64,000 nucleotides of DNA from Candidatus Electrothrix communis (lineage in GTDB: Bacteria > Desulfobacterota > Desulfobulbia > Desulfobulbales > Desulfobulbaceae): assembly GCA_030644725.1 (NCBI GenBank), contig CP130629.1, positions 2,086,795 through 2,150,794 on the forward strand. Reading direction: 5' to 3'. Shown in pieces: positions 45,219 to 53,748 of this stretch. Positions within the stretch are counted from its first letter, which is position 1; every line of letters begins with the position of its first letter. The translations under genes were made by a program, and so were the position numbers. A model generated the notes under the pieces. It searched no databases, had not been told where the DNA came from, and worked only from the letters and a program-made list of their open reading frames with translations.

Positions 45219-47237
45219 ATGTCTGCAAAGGATAGGATAATGGTTGATAACAGCGGGGAAATTATGGTCGTTGATGATACCCTGGAAAATCTGCGTCTGC
45301 TGACGGATATGCTTTCCTCGGAAGGGTACAAGGTCCGCCCGACACAGGAACCGGGTCTGGCACTTGATTCAGCGCTTGCCGCGCCCCCTGATTTGTTCCT
45401 GCTTGATGTCAAGATGCCGGGCATTGACGGATATGAACTCTGCCGAAGGCTGAAGCAGGATAAGCGTACCGCCGAGGTTCCTGTTATCTTTGTCAGTGCA
45501 TTACAGGAGCTGCATGACAGAGTCAGGGGATTCGAAGTCGGCGGTGTGGATTTCATCTCCAAGCCGATCCAGCGCGAAGAAGTATTGGCGCGGGTAAAAA
45601 ATCATTTGCAGTTGCGGCGGATGCAGAAAAATTTGGAGGAAATAGTTGCCGAGCGTACAGTTGAATTGCAGAATGCCTATGAAACCGTACGAAAAAATGA
45701 AGTCAGATACAGAAGTCTGTTTAATGATGCCCTGGATATGGTACATATCGTGGGGCTGGACGGAAAAATCATTGATGCCAATCTTGCCGAGCTGCAGACT
45801 TTGGGGTACTCCGAAGAAGAGTATATCGGTATGCCTCTGCTTGATATCGTGCATCCGGATGAACGTGAAAAGACAGCCGCTGTCCTCCGACGGGTATTTT
45901 CCGGAGAAACGGTCAGAAACTATGAAACAGTTTTTGTTGCGCAGGCCGGTGAACTGATCAACGTGGAACTCAATGCTTTTCCCCAAATCGAGGGAGGCAG
46001 AGTGATCTTTGAACGGGCAATTATCAGAAATATTACCGAACGGAAAAAAGAGGAAAAGGAAAAAAAGAAACTTGAGCACCAGCTTTTTCAGACCCAGCGT
46101 CTGGAAGCCATCGGAACACTGGCAGGCGGCATAGCGCATGATTTCAACAACATTCTTTCTCCTATTCTCGGTTATGCGGAACTGGTTCAGCAGAAATTAT
46201 CCATCGGGAGTGAACTCTGGGGGGAACAGCAGGCTATCATTGATGCCGGAAATCGGGCCAAAGAACTGGTGCAGCAGATTCTCTCCATCAGTCGACAGGG
46301 TGAACATAAACGCCAACCGCTGAAAATTCATCTAATTATCAAAGAGGCATTGAAGCTGCTCCGGGCATCCATTCCCACGACCATTGAAATCCGACAGGAT
46401 ATTCAAGCGACATCCGGTGTAGTGCATGCTGACCCGACAAAGATCCATCAGATCATAATGAATCTTTGCACCAATGCCTATCATTCCATGCAGGAGACAG
46501 GCGGTACCTTGGGGGTTTCTTTACGTGTGATTGACGTTGAAGAGAACGGTGAAGTTTTTTTAGCGATGATCCTGCCTCCCGGCCGATATTTGAGGCTTGA
46601 GGTGAGCGATACCGGCTATGGTATGGAGAAGGAGATATTGGATCGGATCTTTGATCCGTACTTCACGACAAAAGGAAAAGGACAGGGTACGGGCTTAGGT
46701 CTGGCAATAGCTCAAGGTATCGTGCATGGCTACGGCGGTCATATTTCCGTGTACAGCAGCCCCGGTGCAGGAAGTGTTTTTCGTGTTTATCTGCCTTACG
46801 TTGAGTCATCCTCCGCAGAATCCTGCTCAACGGAACAGAAACCTTTACCTGTCGGAAATGAAAAAATTTTATTATTGGATGATGAAGAGGTGATTGTGGA
46901 GATGGGGCAAAAAATTCTGGAGGATTTAGGTTACCGGGTTACTGCGCTGACAAGCAGCAAGGATGCCTGGCAACTGCTCAGTGATCAACCTGATTTTTTT
47001 GACCTCATTATTACTGACATGACCATGCCCGACATGACTGGGCTTGACCTAGCAGACAAATATCTTGCCCTGAGGCCGGATGCCTCCATTATTCTCTGCA
47101 CAGGTTTCAGCAAGCTGGTCAATGGAGATCAAGCAAAGACATCAGGAATACGCGGTTTTCTTATGAAACCGATCAGCCGGAAAGAACTGGCTAAGACCGT
47201 CCGGAAGGTGCTGGATGACAATCCACAACGCAGGTAA
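45219..47237 (+). CDS. Soluble hybrid histidine kinase: REC-PAS-HK-REC
   Basis: 672 aa. The N-terminal receiver has Asp63 (FLLDVKMPGIDGYE), followed by a coiled linker and PAS (about 160-275). The HisKA is of the GGIAHDFNNIL type (His307), the HATPase has DTGYGMEKEILDRIFDPYF and [13 protein letters not shown], and the C-terminal receiver has Asp600 (DLIITDMTMPDMTG). No membrane segment is present, so it is cytosolic. It sits 11 bases after the preceding kinase and could take phosphate from it through its first receiver; this relay is inference. Its stop overlaps the next gene's start (TAATG). Confidence 0.9.
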   Translation: MSAKDRIMVDNSGEIMVVDDTLENLRLLTDMLSSEGYKVRPTQEPGLALDSALAAPPDLFLLDVKMPGIDGYELCRRLKQDKRTAEVPVIFVSALQELHDRVRGFEVGGVDFISKPIQREEVLARVKNHLQLRRMQKNLEEIVAERTVELQNAYETVRKNEVRYRSLFNDALDMVHIVGLDGKIIDANLAELQTLGYSEEEYIGMPLLDIVHPDEREKTAAVLRRVFSGETVRNYETVFVAQAGELINVELNAFPQIEGGRVIFERAIIRNITERKKEEKEKKKLEHQLFQTQRLEAIGTLAGGIAHDFNNILSPILGYAELVQQKLSIGSELWGEQQAIIDAGNRAKELVQQILSISRQGEHKRQPLKIHLIIKEALKLLRASIPTTIEIRQDIQATSGVVHADPTKIHQIIMNLCTNAYHSMQETGGTLGVSLRVIDVEENGEVFLAMILPPGRYLRLEVSDTGYGMEKEILDRIFDPYFTTKGKGQGTGLGLAIAQGIVHGYGGHISVYSSPGAGSVFRVYLPYVESSSAESCSTEQKPLPVGNEKILLLDDEEVIVEMGQKILEDLGYRVTALTSSKDAWQLLSDQPDFFDLIITDMTMPDMTGLDLADKYLALRPDASIILCTGFSKLVNGDQAKTSGIRGFLMKPISRKELAKTVRKVLDDNPQRR

Positions 47238-48490
47238 TGAATATTCAAGTTGAACAGCCCTGTCCCCAATGCGGCGGATCTGTCACCTTGTCGGTTGAGG
47301 ATCGTCTGCTGATCTGCCCCTATTGCGGAGTAAAGAATTTCCTCCGGAGTTCCGGGGCCTTCCGACATGCCTTACCCAACAGGGTCACACCGGAAAAACA
47401 GGACCGGATTCTGTACGCCCCCTATCTCCGTTTTAAGGGAAATATCTTTACAGTGAGCGAGTCCGGCATTTCCTATAAGGTGCTGGATACCACGCAAGAT
47501 GCTTGTCCTCAGCACGGCTTTCCGCCCTCCCTCGGGCTTCGCCCCCAGGCTATGAAGCTGGCTCGCATCCATAACGAGACAAAAGGCCGTTTTATCCCCC
47601 TGGCAGTGAATATTCAAAAGGTCTTAGAAAAAGCAGCCCGGATTCAGTCCTTATCCCGAAAGGAAGATGAAGCTATGTATCACCGGGCCTATATCGGTGA
47701 AACCCTCAGTTATATTTACCTCCCCCTCTTGCCCCGTGAGGACGGACTCTTTGATGCAGTCCTGGGTGAAGCACTGCCCCACGCCAATACATCAGCTGTT
47801 CAGGCCTTAAAAAGCACTCCGTTCCAACCGAACTGGCAGATGAAATTTCTCGCCACCCTCTGCCCTCGTTGCGGCTGGAATTTGGACGGAGAAGGCGATT
47901 GTCTGGTACTGACCTGTTCAAACTGCAACACTGCCTGGCAAATAGAAAAAAAAGGGCTTGCCCACATCGCCTGCACCATGTTTCCCGGCCCGGCTGACAC
48001 AGCCCTTTATCTCCCTTTCTGGAGAATAAGCGTCAACCTTCCTACTGTAGAAATTCAAAGTTTTGCTGATTTCATCCGCCGAACCAATCAACCCCTGGTA
48101 CCGCGCAAGGAATGGGAAAAGCAGGTCATGCAGTTCTGGATACCGGCCTTTAAGCTGCGCCCGAAAATCTTCCTCCGCACGGCGAAACAGGCGACCGTCA
48201 GTCAATGGCGATTGGCTCGGGAACAGCAGGAAAGGACCATGCGAATTGTGCCCAATATGTATCCGGTCACCCTGCCCTTAAGCGAGGCAAAGCAATCCCT
48301 GAAACTGGTTCTGGCTGATTCGGCGACAAACAAACGAAAAATTTATCCCTACCTTCCCGCTGTCCAACCGGAGGTCACATCGTCCTCCTTGGTTTTTCTC
48401 CCTTTTAAGGACCGCCATCATGACTGGGTACAGACACCAGGAGGAACAGTGATTGCCAAGTCTGTGCTCCATTTTGGCAGAGCCCTCTGA
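47237..48490 (+). CDS. Zinc-ribbon protein of unknown function
   Basis: 417 aa. Two zinc-ribbon-like pairs are present: CPQCGG ... CPYCG (about 9-30) and CPRCGWN ... CSNC (about 210-232). The rest has no domain I recognise and no signal or clear membrane helix. The start overlaps the stop of the kinase upstream by one base, so it is probably translated from the same mRNA and may be part of that pathway's output. Confidence 0.7.
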   Translation: MNIQVEQPCPQCGGSVTLSVEDRLLICPYCGVKNFLRSSGAFRHALPNRVTPEKQDRILYAPYLRFKGNIFTVSESGISYKVLDTTQDACPQHGFPPSLGLRPQAMKLARIHNETKGRFIPLAVNIQKVLEKAARIQSLSRKEDEAMYHRAYIGETLSYIYLPLLPREDGLFDAVLGEALPHANTSAVQALKSTPFQPNWQMKFLATLCPRCGWNLDGEGDCLVLTCSNCNTAWQIEKKGLAHIACTMFPGPADTALYLPFWRISVNLPTVEIQSFADFIRRTNQPLVPRKEWEKQVMQFWIPAFKLRPKIFLRTAKQATVSQWRLAREQQERTMRIVPNMYPVTLPLSEAKQSLKLVLADSATNKRKIYPYLPAVQPEVTSSSLVFLPFKDRHHDWVQTPGGTVIAKSVLHFGRAL

Positions 48491-48544
48491 CACAGAGGGC
48501 ATACAGAAATATACAGGAATATATCCATAATATACCCATAAAGA

Positions 48545-48567
48545 GGCCCCCCTCTAAAGAGGGGGCC
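48545..48567. terminator. GC-rich hairpin between zinc-ribbon and deaminase genes
   Basis: ggcccccctc-taaa-gagggggcc, a 9-bp stem with one extra C. No T-run follows, so it may pause or process the message rather than terminate it. Confidence 0.4.
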
Positions 48568-48588
48568 GTAGCATTAACATAATCGACT

Positions 48589-49152
48589 ATGCAAAAAACA
48601 TTATTATTACAGGATGAAAAATTTATGCGGCAGGCCCTGATCGAAGCCCGTCAGGCCCTAGATGCTGGAGAATTTCCGGTGGGTTGCATATTAGTACAGG
48701 ATAATAAAATCATAGGCAGAGGCCGTCGCCGGAACAGCGAAGGAGCCTGTACCAATGAAATCGACCATGCCGAGATGGTGACCCTGCGCACCCTGCTCGC
48801 TGAGCAGCCTGCCATTGACTGCCAGGAGATTACCGTCTATTCCACATTGGAGCCCTGCCTGATGTGTTACAGCACCCTACTCCTTTCTGGGATTCGCCGC
48901 TTTGTCTGGGCCTATGAGGATGTAATGGGCGGCGGAACCAACCTGCCACTGCAACAGCTTGCGCCCCTGTACCGAGACATGCGGGTGGAGTTGGTCCCAG
49001 ATGTGCTCCGTAAGGAGAGTCTCAGCCTGTTCGCCCGTTTTTTTGAACGATACTCCTATCACCAGGACAGCCTGCTTGCAGAGTATACCCTCGTCCAAAT
49101 TCAACAGTACAGATCCCGCCTAAAGGACAGTACTGTGTATAACATCATATAA
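48589..49152 (+). CDS. Nucleoside/nucleobase deaminase (zinc, TadA-like)
   Basis: 187 aa. It has the cytidine-deaminase-fold zinc motifs: HAEM (the His and catalytic Glu) and STLEPCLMCYSTLL (PCxxC). EFPVGCILVQDNKIIGRG is the typical early strand. It is longer at the C-terminus than TadA tRNA deaminases (about 150-165 aa), so it may be a free-base or nucleoside deaminase instead. No strong ribosome site is visible before ATG 48589. Confidence 0.85.
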   Translation: MQKTLLLQDEKFMRQALIEARQALDAGEFPVGCILVQDNKIIGRGRRRNSEGACTNEIDHAEMVTLRTLLAEQPAIDCQEITVYSTLEPCLMCYSTLLLSGIRRFVWAYEDVMGGGTNLPLQQLAPLYRDMRVELVPDVLRKESLSLFARFFERYSYHQDSLLAEYTLVQIQQYRSRLKDSTVYNII

Positions 49153-49159
49153 TGTTATA

Positions 49160-50824
49160 ATGTACCGACCCTCTTCAACACGAACAACGGACAAGCTGAT
49201 GGATAAGCTGACAAACCAACTGACGGATCAACAAGAAAGCGCCCCCGTCCCTTTAGAAGAAGACGCATCCAAAGGCTGGAGAAAGGCCATGCGGGCGTGG
49301 ACCCACCCCAGGGTGGTGACCATGCTTTTTTTCGGGTTTTCTGCGGGGATCCCCATCCTACTGATCTTTTCCAGCCTCTCGCTCTGGTTACGAGAGGCAG
49401 GAGTGAGCCGTTCTGCGGTTACCTTTTTCAGTTGGGCTGCCTTGGGCTATTCCTTTAAATTTGTCTGGGCACCACTGGTTGACACTCTGCCCTTGCCCTT
49501 TCTCACCAGAAAGCTGGGAAGAAGAAGGGGCTGGCTGCTGCTGGCCCAGGGGGCGATTATTGCTGCCATCTGCTTTATGGCCTTTACTGACCCTGCCAGT
49601 GGACAACAAAATCTAGGCTATATGGCTTTAGCTGCGGTTATGCTCGGTTTTTCCTCAGCCACCCAGGACATCGTCATTGACGCCTACCGCATTGAGTGCG
49701 CAGAAGAAAATATGCAGGCGCTCTTATCTTCGACCTATATTGCCGGATATCGGGTAGGAATGCTGGTCGCCGGAGCCGGAGCCTTGTATCTGGCATCCTG
49801 GTTCGGTACCAGTAAAGATGTTTATAGCTACGCAGCCTGGCAGTACAGTTACCTTTGTATGGCCGCAGTCATGCTGGTCGGGGTAGCGACAACCCTGCTG
49901 ATCCCGGAACCGGCAGCCAATTCCAAGAATTTCGATTACCCGGCCAGCTATTATCTCCGCTTTCTCTTCCTCTTTGTCTGCACCGTGGGCGTCTTTATCG
50001 CAGTCTTTTTTCTCAGCAGCGGCCTCGGTGATTTGTTCCACGGCTTATTCCGTGGGGTAACCGACACTGTCCCAGACACCCCGACCATCAGCCCATTGGT
50101 CTCTTTTCTGGCAGAGGCAGCCCGCTTGGTGGTGGCCCTGCTCTGCGCCCTGATCAGCGCCTTCATGCTCATGCGCTGGAATCTGGTGGACGGCAGTATG
50201 GTCAGCCAGACCTATATCAATCCGGTGCTTGATTTCTTCAACCGCTACGGCCTGCATACGGCCCTGCTGCTGCTCGCCCTGGTGGGATTCTATCGGATCT
50301 CGGACATTATTCTGGGAGTGGTTGCTAATGTCTTTTATCAGGATATGGGTTTTTCCAAGCAGACCATTGCCAGCGTGATCAAGACCTTTGGCCTCTTTAT
50401 GACCCTGCTGGGTGGCTTTCTTGGTGGCACTTTAACTGTTCGCTACGGAGTGATGAAAATCCTCTTCCTTGGAGCCCTGCTCTCCAGCGCTACCAACCTG
50501 TTGTTTATGCTCCTGGCGGATGCGGGCAATAATGTCTCTCTGCTCTATCTGGTTATCTCCGCCGATAACCTCAGCGGCGGCATCGCCACCACCGCCTTTG
50601 TCGCCTTTCTGGCCAGCCTGACCAATGTCTCCTTCACTGCTGTGCAATATGCCATCTTCAGTTCCCTGATGACCCTACTGCCCAAGCTAATCGGTGGTTA
50701 TTCAGGTAGTATGGTCACAAACTGGGGGTATCATCAATTTTTTCTCGTCACCGCTCTGATAGGCCTGCCCGTACTGGTGCTGATCTGGCTGGCTGGGAGA
50801 CGGTTACAGCGAAGGATTTTGTAA
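49160..50824 (+). CDS. ampG: AmpG-type MFS permease
   Basis: 554 aa with about 12-14 membrane helices. FFGFSAGIPILLIFSSLSLW and GVSRSAVTFFSWAALGYSFKFVWAPLVD are AmpG signatures (import of muropeptides for cell-wall recycling). SSATQDIVIDAYRIE is also conserved. A long loop insertion in the middle (about 265-310) is common in the family. The start is ATG 49160 or ATG 49199; neither has a clear ribosome site and the N-terminal 40 residues look unstructured. Confidence 0.88.
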   Translation: MYRPSSTRTTDKLMDKLTNQLTDQQESAPVPLEEDASKGWRKAMRAWTHPRVVTMLFFGFSAGIPILLIFSSLSLWLREAGVSRSAVTFFSWAALGYSFKFVWAPLVDTLPLPFLTRKLGRRRGWLLLAQGAIIAAICFMAFTDPASGQQNLGYMALAAVMLGFSSATQDIVIDAYRIECAEENMQALLSSTYIAGYRVGMLVAGAGALYLASWFGTSKDVYSYAAWQYSYLCMAAVMLVGVATTLLIPEPAANSKNFDYPASYYLRFLFLFVCTVGVFIAVFFLSSGLGDLFHGLFRGVTDTVPDTPTISPLVSFLAEAARLVVALLCALISAFMLMRWNLVDGSMVSQTYINPVLDFFNRYGLHTALLLLALVGFYRISDIILGVVANVFYQDMGFSKQTIASVIKTFGLFMTLLGGFLGGTLTVRYGVMKILFLGALLSSATNLLFMLLADAGNNVSLLYLVISADNLSGGIATTAFVAFLASLTNVSFTAVQYAIFSSLMTLLPKLIGGYSGSMVTNWGYHQFFLVTALIGLPVLVLIWLAGRRLQRRIL

Positions 50825-50899
50825 AGCAGGCCCCCGTGCCTGCCCGCTCAAGGGGAACCTGGAGCGACTACGGAAAGGGCGACCGGCAGTCGCCCCTAC
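50825..50899. repeat. REP-like units after ampG
   Basis: 50825-50845 (agcaggcccccgtgcctgccc) and 50877-50899 (gggcgaccggcagtcgcccctac) are the same family as the nif-operon REPs, the second being inverted and ending in CTAC. Confidence 0.65.
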
Positions 50900-50949
50900 A
50901 AAGTCATTCTATTCCGGACAGATGACGTAGGAACACGGCGTGGCTGCCT

Positions 50950-52122
50950 CTATTTCGTCCGGGTTCCTGTTCCCTTCACACTCCCGGCCATACCACCGAT
51001 ACCGCTCAGAGCCAGTTGCTGATACACCGATTGGGTAGGGGCGAGCCAAACCTCTCCAGTGCCGTGAAAGGTCTGCAAGAGCCCCTCACCGCTGGTCATG
51101 GACCCGATCAACGACTGAGTTGCGCCCTTGACCGTGAACTCCACATTGCCTTTACGAAGAAGGGCAAAGTTGCCATCAACCTGAAGAGTCTCGTCGTTAA
51201 GTGAGACCTTGATGATCTCCTTGACAGGAACCGGCGATTGCAGCACACAGATACCTTTTCCAGACAGCTTGGTCTGGAAGAACCCTTCTCCGCCGAGTAA
51301 ACCGGTCGCAAGCCCTTTCTGGGTGGCAACGCCCACCTCCACCGAGCTCTGACAGGCGAGGAACATACCCTTATCCGCAACGATCTCTTCATCTTCAAGA
51401 GCAAGCAGAATGAAGTGTCCAAATCCCGGCTCAAGGTAGATCTCGCCGCTCCCCCTGTAGGTGGGTTTAAAGGCGGACTCATCTGTCAACTTCTTGGAGA
51501 CGGCCTTCTTAAAGAGTCCCCCTACTCCACCGACCTTGCTCTCAATAGTGATATCACCCTTCTGAAAATGGAGTGCCCCGGCTTCCAGTATCACCTCGCT
51601 GTCCGCCAAGGTGATCCTGACCTGTTTTAAGCGGACACCACTATGTTGCGCCTTATGAATCATATTCGCGACAGCCATATTATCGCTGCCAGCAAGGGAA
51701 CGGTAGGTCAACACCTCAAACTTGGCAGCTGGCGTCTCAAAGGTATCCGAAACAAAGAGGTTGGGCGAAAGAGAATCTGCATCGGCCTGTTCCTGCTCAC
51801 TGCCTTTCTGCTCCGGTTCGATTTTCTGGGATTCCACTGCAACAGGCTCTACTGCCGCAGCAGGGATGGGTGCGGGTTCATCTTCCCTGGGCGGCGGTGG
51901 CTCAATAATGCAGACCGCCCCGGCATTACTGTAGACCTGTTGAATCTTTCGGGCTGCCTCGTAATCATCAACGATCTTTACGACCTTGCGTTTGCCGGTA
52001 AAAAGAGCCTCTATTTTTTCAAGAGACACCTGATGAAGTTTTGCCAAGTTTTGCCGTACCTGCTGCGGGTCGCACCCTTCCTGAATCTGTCCAGCAAAAA
52101 ACACTTTAATTTGAGAGTCCAT
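50950..52122 (-). CDS. AIM24-family protein with N-terminal extra domain
   Basis: 390 aa. About residues 135-375 are the AIM24/TIM24-like beta-rich domain (FEVLTYRSLAGSDNMAV, GEIYLEPGFGHFILL, GEGFFQTKLSGKGICVLQS, GTGEVWLAPT). A separate N-terminal domain (about 1-75: VFFAGQIQEGCDPQQVRQNL) and a Pro/Glu-rich linker (about 76-125) precede it. The role of bacterial AIM24 proteins is not settled. It is a single minus-strand gene with aagagg-type ribosome site. Confidence 0.85.
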   Translation of the reverse strand: MDSQIKVFFAGQIQEGCDPQQVRQNLAKLHQVSLEKIEALFTGKRKVVKIVDDYEAARKIQQVYSNAGAVCIIEPPPPREDEPAPIPAAAVEPVAVESQKIEPEQKGSEQEQADADSLSPNLFVSDTFETPAAKFEVLTYRSLAGSDNMAVANMIHKAQHSGVRLKQVRITLADSEVILEAGALHFQKGDITIESKVGGVGGLFKKAVSKKLTDESAFKPTYRGSGEIYLEPGFGHFILLALEDEEIVADKGMFLACQSSVEVGVATQKGLATGLLGGEGFFQTKLSGKGICVLQSPVPVKEIIKVSLNDETLQVDGNFALLRKGNVEFTVKGATQSLIGSMTSGEGLLQTFHGTGEVWLAPTQSVYQQLALSGIGGMAGSVKGTGTRTK

Positions 52123-52181
52123 ATCCTTATCCCTCTTTTATATATATGTTCAACATTCCAAACTCCACCGGGTTGAGCAAC

Positions 52182-52216
52182 AAAAAAGCCGCTCCTACTA
52201 AGGAGCGGCTTTTTTC
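52182..52216. terminator. Bidirectional terminator
   Basis: AGCCGCTCCT-acta-AGGAGCGGCT with A-run left and T-run right. It ends the CydA-like gene on the minus strand. Confidence 0.92.
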
Positions 52217-52235
52217 TCAGGAGATAAGAGAACGA

Positions 52236-53516
52236 TCAGTTCTGCAACAAATAATCCGCAAGGGCTTCAAGTTCGGCTTCCGACCCGCTGAAAGGAGTCA
52301 TAACCATATTTGCCGGACTTGGGGGCTGACGCATAAAATCCATAAGCTCATCCTTCTTATTCTTATACTTTTGCGGTACATTTGTCAGATCAGGTCCCAC
52401 TGACCCTCCCTGCCCTTTATAGGAATGACAGCCCTTGCATCCCTGGAAAACCTGTTCGCCGTTCACAACAGCTCCAGCAGTTTGCTTTGTTCCACCAATC
52501 CCCTTGTCCTTCATTGTTTTAGTGAACTGCTGATCCATACTCATAACATTCCAGACCAGATACGGTTTCCTTGCTCTTTCACGGGTGAAACCACCGATAA
52601 AGAAGGCGATAAACATGGCAATCGAGGCGGCCAGCAAAGCCTTGCGGCCTTTTTCATGCCCCATGACCCAATAAACAATCGTGCAGATTACCGCAACACT
52701 TCCCAGTCCGATCATGGTGTACAGAAAAGGCGTGGCAGTGCCGCCAGATAACTGTGCCCAGGGATTAGGTGTCGGGAGCGCCTCTGTAGCTGATTTCACT
52801 TTAAGCAGAAAGAGAATGCCGGAGATAGGCTGCAGAAAAAGCAGGGTGCCCCCGATGGACGCCGTAAACTTGTTGACCTTTTGATAATACTGCTGGTCCT
52901 CACTGGGTTTCCTGGATTTCCAATAGGTCCAGACAAAAACGAGCAGAGCACCGTTGATCAGACAGGGCAAAATCAGATGGGTGGTGGACTCGGAGAGAAT
53001 GGGGGTATTAAATGCATCCCAACGACTCTGGGTTTCCATCCACTTGCCCGGAACCATCATGAAAGCCCAGATGGCATTAATCAGGACTCCGGCCATTATG
53101 GCGAAGAAGGCTGTCAACAACCCGTAAAAAATATGCATTCCTCGAGAAACAGAATCCCAAGTGTTATGATAGATGACGGCAAAAATCATCAGAAGCAGAA
53201 AAACGCCGCCTTCAGCCAGAAAAGGCCAAAACTGGGTTGAGTAGAGAAAAGCGCCGAACGGAGTCCACAGACCGATGGTCAGCACCACTATAGCGACACC
53301 GAGCACACCGTTGATCTTCATCATATCGGAAAGAAAACCTGACACACTCCTTGCCAATCTTATGTAGTCGTTGTCCTTTTTTTTAGTTCCCCACCATTCA
53401 GCAACAACAGCCAGCACAGAACCGCCGACTGCAAAAAAAGCAAAAAAAACGTGTACCAGTATAACTACCGCCATAATAATACTGTTTCCCAACAAGGGAA
53501 AATCTATTCTGTCCAC
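52236..53516 (-). CDS. CydA-like quinol oxidase subunit fused to cytochrome c
   Basis: 426 aa. About 8 membrane helices (residues 1-325) resemble cytochrome bd subunit I: an early His in VHVFFAFFAVGG, FLAEGGVFLL (a Glu like the conserved CydA E), and a His in STTHLILPCLING. The C-terminal 80 residues are a c-type cytochrome with heme motif CKGCH, GPDLTNVP and the ligand Met in VMTPFSG. No cydB gene is adjacent. It probably oxidises quinol, or moves electrons between quinol and periplasmic cytochromes; whether it reduces oxygen is open. A cctcc/ggagg ribosome site precedes ATG 53516, and a terminator follows. Confidence 0.85.
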   Translation of the reverse strand: MDRIDFPLLGNSIIMAVVILVHVFFAFFAVGGSVLAVVAEWWGTKKKDNDYIRLARSVSGFLSDMMKINGVLGVAIVVLTIGLWTPFGAFLYSTQFWPFLAEGGVFLLLMIFAVIYHNTWDSVSRGMHIFYGLLTAFFAIMAGVLINAIWAFMMVPGKWMETQSRWDAFNTPILSESTTHLILPCLINGALLVFVWTYWKSRKPSEDQQYYQKVNKFTASIGGTLLFLQPISGILFLLKVKSATEALPTPNPWAQLSGGTATPFLYTMIGLGSVAVICTIVYWVMGHEKGRKALLAASIAMFIAFFIGGFTRERARKPYLVWNVMSMDQQFTKTMKDKGIGGTKQTAGAVVNGEQVFQGCKGCHSYKGQGGSVGPDLTNVPQKYKNKKDELMDFMRQPPSPANMVMTPFSGSEAELEALADYLLQN

Positions 53517-53748
53517 TTGTACCCTCCTTTAAAAAAGCCTTGAAGCCTCTCATTTCCCTGCCCTTTAACGACAGCGGCTCTCCCGATGACGACAGCGGCC
53601 CGGCATCCCCATGGATGCTGATCTGCGAACCCCCGCAGAACGGCTTCATTTATTATTCAGCTTACACCCTCAAAAAAAAATACACAAGGCAGTGAAAAAA
53701 TATCTCCACAAAATATTTTCCCTTTATTGACAGACAGCCTCCCATTTT

